64,000 nt of DNA from Nakamurella aerolata (GTDB lineage Bacteria > Actinomycetota > Actinomycetes > Mycobacteriales > Nakamurellaceae). The stretch spans positions 496,001 to 560,000 of the forward strand of contig NZ_JABEND010000001.1 in NCBI RefSeq assembly GCF_013002705.1. Direction: 5' to 3'. The notes below the pieces were generated by a model. The model was given only the letters and a program-made list of their open reading frames with translations. It ran no database searches and was not told where the DNA came from. This document shows positions 30,417-37,679 of the stretch, one piece after another. The first letter of the stretch is position 1. The number at the start of each line of letters is the position of its first letter. A program made the position numbers and the translations under genes.

Positions 30417-31691
30417 GTGATCGCCCGCGCCGTGATCACCGGCGCCGTGCTCACTGTGTTGACTGTGTGCACCGGGCTCCCCCGGCCCATCGCAGCGCTG
30501 CCGGCTCGGGCCGCGGCCGCTCCGCCGACAGCTGCAGCCACCCTCGTGAGCGCGGCCGGACATGCTCCGCTGGCCGGGTCCGCCGCAACGGCTGGGCGGG
30601 CCGCGCCGGTTCGTGAGGTGCCCGACGCTGTCGATCCGGCAGCGACCGGTAAGGTCGGCGCCGTCACGGCTGCGCTCGAACAGTTCTGGGCCGCTGATCT
30701 GGGTGCCGCCTGGTCGCCGCCGCGCGGCGATTACCTGTTGGTCGACACCGACAATCGTCCGAGTACCGCGCAGCTGATGTGCGCGGCGTCGGCGGATGCG
30801 TTGCGGGGCAACGCGTTCTACTGCCCAGGGCAGGACGGCATCGTGATCGACGCGTCGGCCCTGTTGCCGGTGCTGCGCTACTCGTACGGCGGCGGCGCGG
30901 TGACGGCGTCGCTGGCTCACGAGTTCGGGCACCTGGTGCAGGCCAGGGTGGGCCCGACGGCGGAGCAGCGCCGCTCCGACCCGAAGCGCTATCCGAACCT
31001 GCTGCTGGAACAGCAGGCGGACTGCATGGCCGGCGCGTTCCTGCAGGCCGTCGGCGGCGGTGGCACCGGGTTGCCGCAGAACCAGTTCGCCGCGGGCACC
31101 GCGATGCAAACCCTCGGCCCGCTACTGGACTTTCACGACGATGCCGCTGCTCTCCCGGCCGGCGACGACAGGCACGGCACCGCGCTGCAGCGTGCCAGGG
31201 CGGTCAGCACCGGCGTCACCGACGGGGCGCGATCGTGCCGGGCGATGACGGTGGCTTCCGCTCGCCTCGACACCCCGGCGACGCCGGCGCCGGTCGGCTC
31301 CGCCGACGCCGCCCCCCGGTTCGCCGGCGATGCCGAACTGCGATCGGCCGCCGCTCGGTCGCTTGCCGCCTTCGGTTCGCGACCGGTTGGCGCCGGCGAT
31401 GCCGAGCCGGCCGGCTGGCAGGCGGCCGGCCGGTACGGCCAGTTCGCCAAGGCCACGGTGCTGGCGCTGGCCGCCGGGGCCGAGCAGAACCGTTCCAGCG
31501 CAGGCTGTTTCGCCGGCGCTTGGGCTGCCGACACCATCGCCTCGGCGGGGCCCGGTCAGCTCGGCAGCCAGCCGGGCGACCCCGACGAGGCGATCGCAGC
31601 GGTTCAGCACTGGCCGGGCGCCACCATGGCCGATCTCACCGGCTTCGTCACCGGCTACGACGGCGGCCTCACCCGGTGCCAGCAGGGCTGA
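30417..31691 (+). CDS. Secreted neutral zinc metallopeptidase
   Basis: A 424-residue exported protein. An N-terminal signal (MIARAVITGAVLTVLTVCTG, Ala-rich cleavage zone) is followed by a catalytic domain with the HEFGH zinc motif (His168, Glu169, His172) and a downstream LLEQQADCMAGAF, whose Glu198 fits the third ligand of the YpfJ-like neutral zinc peptidase family. Six or more cysteines suggest disulfides outside the cell. GTG start 65 bp after glgB, same strand, so it may be co-transcribed with the glucan genes; a link to glucan metabolism is not established. Confidence 0.8.
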   Translation: MIARAVITGAVLTVLTVCTGLPRPIAALPARAAAAPPTAAATLVSAAGHAPLAGSAATAGRAAPVREVPDAVDPAATGKVGAVTAALEQFWAADLGAAWSPPRGDYLLVDTDNRPSTAQLMCAASADALRGNAFYCPGQDGIVIDASALLPVLRYSYGGGAVTASLAHEFGHLVQARVGPTAEQRRSDPKRYPNLLLEQQADCMAGAFLQAVGGGGTGLPQNQFAAGTAMQTLGPLLDFHDDAAALPAGDDRHGTALQRARAVSTGVTDGARSCRAMTVASARLDTPATPAPVGSADAAPRFAGDAELRSAAARSLAAFGSRPVGAGDAEPAGWQAAGRYGQFAKATVLALAAGAEQNRSSAGCFAGAWAADTIASAGPGQLGSQPGDPDEAIAAVQHWPGATMADLTGFVTGYDGGLTRCQQG

Positions 31692-31698
31692 CCAGGCC

Positions 31699-31762
31699 GG
31701 GCCACCGTGTCGCCGGGCCACGGTGGCGCCAGGGCACCGTGACGCCGGGGCACCGTGACGCA
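31699..31762. repeat. Four tandem 16-bp repeats between convergent genes
   Basis: Four head-to-tail imperfect copies of GGGSCACCGTGNCGCC occupy 31699-31714, 31715-31730, 31731-31746 and 31747-31762, filling most of the 91-bp gap between the peptidase gene and the thioredoxin gene. Copies differ at a few positions each. Confidence 0.75.
31701..31727. terminator. Bidirectional hairpin inside the 16-bp repeats
   Basis: GCCACCGTG at 31701-31709 and CACGGTGGC at 31719-31727 form a perfect 9-bp stem with a 9-nt loop, created by the first two repeat copies. Its position between convergent genes suggests a shared terminator. No T-run. Confidence 0.5.
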
Positions 31763-31782
31763 GCCGGCTGGAACAAGCGCGG

Positions 31783-32799
31783 CTAGTACAGCGCGGCGGC
31801 CAGCGCTCTGCGCGCGGCGATCACCTGCGGGTCGTCGGCCGGGTACAGCCCGAACAGCGATACCAGGTGCTCACGCAGCTGGGTGCGCTCGTCGCCCGAG
31901 GTGCGCCTGATGCCGTTGATCAACCGGTCGAACGCCGCCTTCGGGTTACCGGCGGCCGCCTCGGCGTCGGCTGCCAGCAATTGCGCCGGAACGTCGTCTG
32001 GCGCGGCGTCGGCCTTGGCCACGGCGTCATCGGGGAGATCGGCGGTGCGGCCGAAGAACTCGGCCTGCGCCAGCGCCGCGGCGGCCTGGGCGTTGCCGGG
32101 CTCGGCGTCAAGGATGGCCTGGTAGGCCGCTGCGGCCTCGGCGAATTTTGCGTCGGCCAGCAATTCCTCGGCGGCGGTGAAGCGCGGATCCTCCGGCTCC
32201 GGCACCGGGCCGCCCATCGCGTCCTCGGCGGCCTTGATGCCAGGCAGTTTGTCCCGCAGCGCGCTCAGCAGCCCGGAAACCCACTGCCGCAGTTGCGGTT
32301 CCGGTTGGACGCCGGCGAAGGCGTCGACGGGTTGGCCGGCCGCCAGCGCCACCACCGTCGGTACCGACTGCACGCCGAAGGCCTGCGCGATGCGCGGGTT
32401 GGCGTCGATGTCGACCTTCGCCAGAATCCATGCGCCGCCACCCTCGGCCGCCAGCTTCTCCAACACCGGCGAGAGCTGCTTGCACGGCTCACACCACGTC
32501 GCCCACAGGTCGATGACGACCAGCACCTCGGACGAGGCCTCCACCACCGACTGGAACGAGGCCTCGTCGACGTCGATGACGAACGGCGAACGCGGGCCGG
32601 CTCCGGCCGAGCCGTCGCCGGCGGGGCCGTTACCGCTCGGCGCGCCGGATCCGCCGGGCGCAGGGGCAGCTGTGGGTTGTTGGGCCTGGCGGGCCAGCCC
32701 GGAGAGATCGACAGCGCCGGCGAACGCCGAGCTCAGCGCGGCCTGCTGGGCCCGCGCGGTCTCGGCGGACTGCCGCGACGGCATGTTGGAGCGAGTCAT
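31783..32799 (-). CDS. Thioredoxin-domain/TPR protein (CnoX/YbbN type)
   Basis: A 338-residue cytoplasmic protein: a polar N-terminal segment ([12 protein letters not shown]), a thioredoxin domain (about 70-180) with active site WCEPC (Cys103, Cys106), and helical TPR-like repeats with an [27 protein letters not shown] pattern. YbbN/CnoX proteins are holdases protecting chaperonin substrates under oxidative stress. Glu in place of the usual Gly between the cysteines is uncommon. ATG at 32799 is preferred over 32808: TACCAT lies 7 nt upstream and the mycobacterial orthologue also begins MTR. Confidence 0.85.
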   Translation of the reverse strand: MTRSNMPSRQSAETARAQQAALSSAFAGAVDLSGLARQAQQPTAAPAPGGSGAPSGNGPAGDGSAGAGPRSPFVIDVDEASFQSVVEASSEVLVVIDLWATWCEPCKQLSPVLEKLAAEGGGAWILAKVDIDANPRIAQAFGVQSVPTVVALAAGQPVDAFAGVQPEPQLRQWVSGLLSALRDKLPGIKAAEDAMGGPVPEPEDPRFTAAEELLADAKFAEAAAAYQAILDAEPGNAQAAAALAQAEFFGRTADLPDDAVAKADAAPDDVPAQLLAADAEAAAGNPKAAFDRLINGIRRTSGDERTQLREHLVSLFGLYPADDPQVIAARRALAAALY

Positions 32800-32860
32800 G
32801 CAGCCCATGGTAGGTGCGCACCTCGGCGCCGGCCGCGCGCGGCCCGTTTGTTAGCCCCGC

Positions 32861-32866
32861 TAAATT
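32861..32866 (+). promoter_or_regulatory. -10 element upstream of the MFS gene
   Basis: TAAATT matches TANNNT and ends 8 nt before the MFS ATG, so the mRNA would be leaderless or nearly so. It lies in a 75-bp gap divergent from the thioredoxin gene, whose own TACCAT element is on the other strand at 32812-32807. Confidence 0.4.
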
Positions 32867-32874
32867 GACAGCTG

Positions 32875-34137
32875 ATGCAGACCCCCAGCCCGCCCGAGCC
32901 GCCGGGAACGTCCGTCGCGTTCCGGTGGCGGCCGATCCTGCTGCCCGCATACGGGCCGACGGCACTGGCCTCGTTGGGTTACGGCGCGGTGACGCCGATG
33001 ATCGCGCTGGCGGCGATCGCGCTGGGCGCGAGTGCGGCGACCGCCGCTGTGGTCGTGACGCTGCTGGCCTGCGGTCAACTGGTCGGCGATCTCCCCGCCG
33101 GTGCGCTGGCGGCGAAGTTCGGCGAGCGGCGGGCACTGTTGGCGGCCGCCGCGGTTGATGTCGCCGCCATGACAACGGCGTACCTGGCGCAGTCGCTGTG
33201 GCTGCTGGCGCTGGCGGTGTTCGTTGACGGGATGTCGGCGTCGGTGTTCAACCTGGCCAGACATGCATGGATGACGGTCGCCATCCCGCTGCGGTACCGG
33301 GCCAGGGCGCTGTCCAGCCTTGGCGGCACCTTCCGGGTAGGGCTGTTCATCGGCCCGTTCGTCGCGGCCTGGCTGGTCAGCGCCTTCTCGCTGCAGGCGG
33401 TGTTCCTGTTCGCGGCGGGGACCGGGCTGGCGGCCGGGCTGCTCACGCTGACCATGCCAGATCTGACGGCGGACGAACGCACCGCGGGCAAGCGCGAGCA
33501 CCGGGCGCCGCGCGTCACGATCGCCGCGGTGGTCCGGCAGCACTGGTCGGTGCTGGCAACGGTGGGTGTCGGGGTGCTGTTGATCTCGGCCGCCCGGCAG
33601 TCGCGGCAGACCATCCTGCCGCTGTGGTCGGAGGCGCAGCAGCTGCATCCGAGCACCATCAGCGTCATTTTCGGTATCGCCGCAGGCATCGAGCTGCTGC
33701 TGGTCTACCCGGGCGGTGCGGTGATGGACCGGTTCGGCCGGGTGTTCGTCGCCGTCCCGGCCGTGCTGCTGATGGGGCTGGGTTTGCTGCTGCTGCCGTT
33801 GACGCATACCGCGATCGCCATCGCCGTGGTGGCCGGCGTGATGGCGGTCGGCAACGGGCTGTCGTCCGGCATCGTCCTCACCATGGGGAGCGACGCCGCG
33901 CCGACCGTCGGCCGCGCCCAGTTCCTCGGCGCCTGGCGCTTCCTCGCCGACACCGGCGGGCTGGCCGGTCCCGGCCTGATCGCGGCGGTGACGGCGCTGG
34001 CCGCGCTGGGCCCGGCGGCGGTGGCGATGGCCGCGGTCTGCGGGCTCGGCGCCGGCTGGCTGGCGGTGTTCGCGCCCGGCGGCCGGCGGTCCCGCCGTGC
34101 GGTGGCCACCGCCGGGAGCCGGCGCCGGCCCGGCTGA
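32875..34137 (+). CDS. MFS transporter
   Basis: A 420-residue integral membrane protein with about 12 hydrophobic helices in two halves. Major-facilitator loop motifs appear as GDLPAGALAAKFGERRAL after helix 2 and GGAVMDRFGRVFV in the second half. It resembles drug/metabolite efflux members; the substrate cannot be inferred. No ribosome site; a -10-like TAAATT lies just upstream. It is followed by an operator-like palindrome, so it is probably a separate unit from the acyl-CoA dehydrogenase genes. Confidence 0.85.
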   Translation: MQTPSPPEPPGTSVAFRWRPILLPAYGPTALASLGYGAVTPMIALAAIALGASAATAAVVVTLLACGQLVGDLPAGALAAKFGERRALLAAAAVDVAAMTTAYLAQSLWLLALAVFVDGMSASVFNLARHAWMTVAIPLRYRARALSSLGGTFRVGLFIGPFVAAWLVSAFSLQAVFLFAAGTGLAAGLLTLTMPDLTADERTAGKREHRAPRVTIAAVVRQHWSVLATVGVGVLLISAARQSRQTILPLWSEAQQLHPSTISVIFGIAAGIELLLVYPGGAVMDRFGRVFVAVPAVLLMGLGLLLLPLTHTAIAIAVVAGVMAVGNGLSSGIVLTMGSDAAPTVGRAQFLGAWRFLADTGGLAGPGLIAAVTALAALGPAAVAMAAVCGLGAGWLAVFAPGGRRSRRAVATAGSRRRPG

Positions 34138-34170
34138 CCGCCCATACACCGCAATTCGGTCGGGGATCCG

Positions 34171-34190
34171 ATACTAGGAATTCCTAGTAT
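34171..34190. promoter_or_regulatory. Perfect 20-bp palindrome overlapping a -10 element
   Basis: ATACTAGGAATTCCTAGTAT is a perfect palindrome. Its right end, TAGTAT (34185-34190), is an ideal TANNNT -10 for the acyl-CoA dehydrogenase gene, putting a start site near 34197 and a leader of about 98 nt. A dimeric repressor bound here would block the promoter. The MarR protein encoded two genes downstream is a candidate, but this is inference. Confidence 0.6.
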
Positions 34191-34294
34191 TCTGGGGGCT
34201 GGTGAGCCGGCCGGTGTTCGGGACGCTCGCTCCCCGGCCACCCCGCCGGTCCCACTCGAACCCGCACAACTCCCCCACACCCGGAGGACCGTTC

Positions 34295-35446
34295 ATGTCC
34301 CAGCTCTTCCAGCTCCCGCAGGACATCGCCGACATCGCGGGTGTGTCCAAGGAGTTCGCCGACGAGTTCCTCGCCCCGAACGCCGTCGCCTGGGACCGGG
34401 ACAAACACTTCCCCGTCGATGTGCTGCGCAAGGCGGCCGAGTTGGGCATGGGTGGCATGTACGTCTCCGAAGATGTTGGCGGCTCCGGCCTTTCCCGACT
34501 GGCGGCCGCTGCCATCATCGAGAGCCTTGCGACCGGCGACCCGTCGATCGCCAGCTACCTGTCCATCCACAACATGACGGCGTGGATGCTCGATGCGTTC
34601 GGCAGCGACGAGCTGCGGCAGCGCTACCTGCCGCAGATGTGCGCCATGGAGTACCTCGGTTCGTACTGCCTGACCGAGCCGGGGGCAGGCTCCGACGCTG
34701 CCGCACTGACCACCAAGGCCGTGCGCTCCGACGACGGCTCGCACTATCTGCTGAGCGGGGTCAAGCAGTTCATCTCCGGCGCCGGTGCCTCCAGGGTGTA
34801 CATCGTGATGGCCCGGACCGGCGGGCCCGGCCCGAAGAACATCTCGGCGTTCGTGGTCGATGGTGAATCCGAAGGATTGTCGTTCGGGCCCAACGAGATC
34901 AAGATGGGTTGGAATGCCCAGCCGACAAGGCAGGTGATCCTCGACCGGGTCAGGGTGCCTGCGTCGAACCTGCTCGGCAACGAAGGTGACGGCTTCACCA
35001 TCGCCATGAAGGGCCTCAACGGCGGCCGGCTCAACATTGCCGCCAGCTCGCTCGGCGGAGCACAAGCCGCCCTGGACAAGGCGATCGGCTATCTGGGCGA
35101 GCGGCAGGCGTTCGGCGCGCCGCTGAAGTCGTTACAGGCATTGCAGTTCGACATCGCAGAAATGGCCACCTCGCTGGAGGCGGCGCGGCTGTTGTTGTGG
35201 CGCGCCGCCGATGCCCTCGACAACGGCGATCCGCGGGCGGTGCCGCTGTGCGCGATGGCGAAGAAGCTGTGTACCGACACCGGTTTCGAGGTGGCCAACC
35301 GGGCGCTGCAGTTGCACGGTGGCTACGGCTACCTCGCCGAGTACGGCATCGAGAAGATCGTCCGCGATCTGCGGGTGCACCAGATTCTGGAGGGCACCAA
35401 CGAGATCATGAACCTGATCATCTCCCGGTCGGTACTGCCGGGCTGA
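34295..35446 (+). CDS. Acyl-CoA dehydrogenase
   Basis: FAD enzyme making enoyl-CoA from acyl-CoA. 383 residues with YCLTEPGAGSDA, the flavin region FISGAGASRVYIVMARTG, RQAFGAPLKSLQALQF, LHGGYGYLAEYGIEKIVRDLR and catalytic base Glu366 in LEGTNEI. The short length and sequence style resemble isobutyryl-/short-chain dehydrogenases of valine or branched-chain degradation, but specificity is not certain. ATG at 34295 has GGAGG 7 nt upstream; an upstream in-frame GTG (34202) would add an unconserved Pro/Arg-rich leader. First gene of a unit with the hydratase and MarR genes. Confidence 0.9.
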   Translation: MSQLFQLPQDIADIAGVSKEFADEFLAPNAVAWDRDKHFPVDVLRKAAELGMGGMYVSEDVGGSGLSRLAAAAIIESLATGDPSIASYLSIHNMTAWMLDAFGSDELRQRYLPQMCAMEYLGSYCLTEPGAGSDAAALTTKAVRSDDGSHYLLSGVKQFISGAGASRVYIVMARTGGPGPKNISAFVVDGESEGLSFGPNEIKMGWNAQPTRQVILDRVRVPASNLLGNEGDGFTIAMKGLNGGRLNIAASSLGGAQAALDKAIGYLGERQAFGAPLKSLQALQFDIAEMATSLEAARLLLWRAADALDNGDPRAVPLCAMAKKLCTDTGFEVANRALQLHGGYGYLAEYGIEKIVRDLRVHQILEGTNEIMNLIISRSVLPG

Positions 35447-35524
35447 GCCCTGCCCCGCCACCAGCGCGGCAACCGCGGACGCCGGCCCGGTGCCGTCCGC
35501 CCGCGTGCGGGAGATACTCGACGG

Positions 35525-36316
35525 ATGACCGAGTCCAGCCAGTACCAGACCATCACCGTCGACCGGGCCACCGCCCCGCGGGTCGCCCTGATCACCCTGA
35601 ACCGACCGGAGGCCCTGAACGCCCTCAACGCCGAGCTGATCAGCGAGTTGGTCGACGCCGCAACCACTCTCGACCTTGACCCCGATGTCGGCGCTATCGT
35701 GCTCACCGGCTCGGACAAGGCGTTCGCCGCCGGCGCCGACATCAAGCAGATGCAGGACATGGGCTATCCGCAGACCTACACGGACAACCTGTTCGCCGAG
35801 GCCGACCGGCTCGCCAATCTGCGTACACCGTTGATCGCCGCGGTGGCCGGCTACGCCCTCGGCGGCGGCTGCGAACTGGCGATGCTCTGCGACATCCTGA
35901 TCGCCGCCGACACGGCGGTGTTCGGTCAGCCGGAGATCAAGCTCGGCGTGATTCCCGGCATCGGCGGTTCCCAACGGCTGGCCCGCGCGGTGGGCAAAGC
36001 CGTTGCCATGGACCTGATTCTGACCGGTCGCACCATGAAGGCGGACGAGGCCAAACAGACCGGCCTCGCTTCCAGGGTGGTGCCGGCCGACCAGCTGCTG
36101 CCCACCGCCCTCGAGGTGGCGCAGACCATCGGCGGGTACTCCAAGCCGGCCACCTGGATGGCCAAGGAGGCCGTCAACCGCGCCTTCGAAACCAGCCTCA
36201 CCGAGGGCATCCGCTTCGAGCGCAGGGTGTTCCAGGCCGGCTTCGCCACCGCCGACCAGTCCGAAGGCATGGCGGCATTCGCCGAGAAGCGGCCGCCGAA
36301 CTTCACCCACAGCTGA
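35525..36316 (+). CDS. Enoyl-CoA hydratase
   Basis: Crotonase-fold enzyme hydrating trans-2-enoyl-CoA. 263 residues with the oxyanion segments [10 protein letters not shown] and [12 protein letters not shown] and both catalytic glutamates, Glu117 (GCELAMLCD) and Glu137 ([12 protein letters not shown]), so it is a true hydratase rather than a divergent crotonase. It lies 78 bp after the acyl-CoA dehydrogenase and would act on its product. GATACT lies 6 nt before the ATG, so it may also have its own leaderless promoter. Confidence 0.92.
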   Translation: MTESSQYQTITVDRATAPRVALITLNRPEALNALNAELISELVDAATTLDLDPDVGAIVLTGSDKAFAAGADIKQMQDMGYPQTYTDNLFAEADRLANLRTPLIAAVAGYALGGGCELAMLCDILIAADTAVFGQPEIKLGVIPGIGGSQRLARAVGKAVAMDLILTGRTMKADEAKQTGLASRVVPADQLLPTALEVAQTIGGYSKPATWMAKEAVNRAFETSLTEGIRFERRVFQAGFATADQSEGMAAFAEKRPPNFTHS

Positions 36317-36440
36317 GCATCGCCGCCGGCCCGGCACCGGTTCCAGCGGCACGTTGATCGCGGTGGCGCGCTCGTCCCAGCAGCCGGGACACCCGGCCCG
36401 CGCACGCGGCTCGGCGGCGGCCGGTTGCTAACGTCGCGGT

Positions 36441-36971
36441 ATGACTCATGGTGTGCGCGGGCAGCGTCCGCAACTCGGTTCGGCGCTGCCGTTCGACCCC
36501 ATCGAGAAGGCGGCGCAGACCTGGTCGGAACGCATCGGCCCGAACACCGCCATGGCCGCCGTCACCAACGTGATGCGGGTGCAGCAAATTCTGCAGGCCA
36601 CCGTCGACGAGGCGCTCAAGCCGCACGGACTTACCTTCGCCCGCTATGAAGCGCTGGTGCTGTTGTCGTTCAGCAAACGCGGCAGTCTGCCGATGCGGCT
36701 GATGGGCGAGCGGTTGCAGCTGCACCCGACCTCGATCACCAACATCGTCGACCGGCTGGAGGCGGACGGCCTGGCCAAGCGGCTGCCGCACCCCTCGGAC
36801 CGGCGCACCACCTTGGTTGAGCTCACCGATGCCGGTGCGGAGCGGCTACAGGCGGCCACCGCGGCCGTCACCGACGCCGAGTTCGGTTGGGTGGGTCTGG
36901 ACGACTCCGAGCTGTCCGAGCTGAGCCGGCTGCTCACCAAGGTCCGCAAGGCGGTCGGCGACTTCAGCTGA
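36441..36971 (+). CDS. MarR family transcriptional regulator
   Basis: A 176-residue winged-helix protein: dimerisation helices at both ends, recognition region LHPTSITNIVDRLEADGLAKR and wing DRRTTLVELTDAG. MarR proteins usually bind short palindromes and release them with small ligands such as aromatic acids or acyl-CoAs. It sits after the acyl-CoA dehydrogenase and hydratase genes and may control them through the 20-bp palindrome. ATG lies exactly 6 nt after TAACGT, a good TANNNT, with no ribosome site: probably leaderless. Confidence 0.88.
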   Translation: MTHGVRGQRPQLGSALPFDPIEKAAQTWSERIGPNTAMAAVTNVMRVQQILQATVDEALKPHGLTFARYEALVLLSFSKRGSLPMRLMGERLQLHPTSITNIVDRLEADGLAKRLPHPSDRRTTLVELTDAGAERLQAATAAVTDAEFGWVGLDDSELSELSRLLTKVRKAVGDFS

Positions 36972-37000
36972 GCCGGATTGGCCCGCCGGTTTCGACCTTT

Positions 37001-37060
37001 GCTGCCTCCAGCGCGCGAAAAAGCCCTGATTTCCACACTTTTCCGCGCACTGGAGGCAGC
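37001..37060. terminator. 22-bp-stem hairpin between convergent marR and lrp genes
   Basis: Arms 37001-37022 and 37039-37060 are complementary at 20 of 22 positions with a 16-nt loop. The two exceptions are G-U wobbles in minus-strand RNA but A-C mismatches in plus-strand RNA, so the fold is favoured in the lrp transcript, whose stop lies 24 bp away. It begins GCTGCCTCCAG and ends CTGGAGGCAGC. Very likely a terminator for lrp, possibly for marR as well. Confidence 0.65.
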
Positions 37061-37084
37061 TCGGGTACAACTGTCCGGTGCCGC

Positions 37085-37582
37085 CTATGCCCGCGGGGGC
37101 CAATGCTCCAGCGGCAGCGGCGCCCTGGCGCTGACCGTCCGGATCGCGAACATGCTGCGCGCGTCGGTGACCGGCCCGATCAGCAGCAGCTCGTCGAGCA
37201 ACACCGCTTCGTAGGCCGTCAGGTCCGGGACAACGACCTCGACAAGGAAATCGGCCTCACCCGACACCACATAGCAGGCCACAACGGCCGGAATAGCGGT
37301 CAGCGCCTGCTCGATCATCCGCGAGGTGTCGCGGGAGTGCTGCGTCACCCGCAGCGAGACGAACACCGTCAACCCCAGCCCGAGCGCGAGCCGGTCCAGC
37401 TCGGCCCGGTAGCCACCGATCAGGCCGGCGGCTTCCAGCGCCTTGGTGCGGCGCAAGCACGCGGACGGCGACAGCCCGACCCGTTCGGCGAGCTCGACGT
37501 TCGGGATCCTGCCTTCGCTCTGCAGCGTCGCCAGGATGGCACGGTCGGTCTTGTCGAAGAGCTGCTGCGGCATGATCCGCAT
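37085..37582 (-). CDS. Lrp/AsnC family transcriptional regulator
   Basis: A 165-residue protein: N-terminal helix-turn-helix (VELAERVGLSPSACLRRTKALEAAG, a typical AsnC-class signature) and a C-terminal RAM ligand-binding domain (VVACYVVSGEADFLVEVVV). Such proteins sense amino acids and often control a divergent transporter, here the permease at 37680. ATG at 37582 is favoured by AAGG 7 nt upstream. A 13-bp palindrome lies 18 bp upstream of its start. Confidence 0.9.
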   Translation of the reverse strand: MRIMPQQLFDKTDRAILATLQSEGRIPNVELAERVGLSPSACLRRTKALEAAGLIGGYRAELDRLALGLGLTVFVSLRVTQHSRDTSRMIEQALTAIPAVVACYVVSGEADFLVEVVVPDLTAYEAVLLDELLLIGPVTDARSMFAIRTVSARAPLPLEHWPPRA

Positions 37583-37600
37583 CGTACGGCCTTCATGCCG

Positions 37601-37613
37601 CGCAATAGTTGCG
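37601..37613. promoter_or_regulatory. Likely Lrp/AsnC operator
   Basis: CGCAA-TAG-TTGCG is a perfect 13-bp palindrome in the 97-bp divergent region between lrp and the permease gene. Its length, AT-rich centre and position fit Lrp/AsnC sites, consistent with autoregulation and control of the permease. Binding is inferred. Confidence 0.45.
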
Positions 37614-37679
37614 TCAGACCGGCGTTGAGTCACCTACTTTGCCATCGCGTGTCGCCGGTACTGCCGCAGAGTCGTCGGT

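Noticed and set aside
34202-34294. Upstream in-frame GTG start for the acyl-CoA dehydrogenase
   Set aside because: It would add a Pro/Arg-rich leader not typical of the family; ATG at 34295 has GGAGG at ideal spacing.
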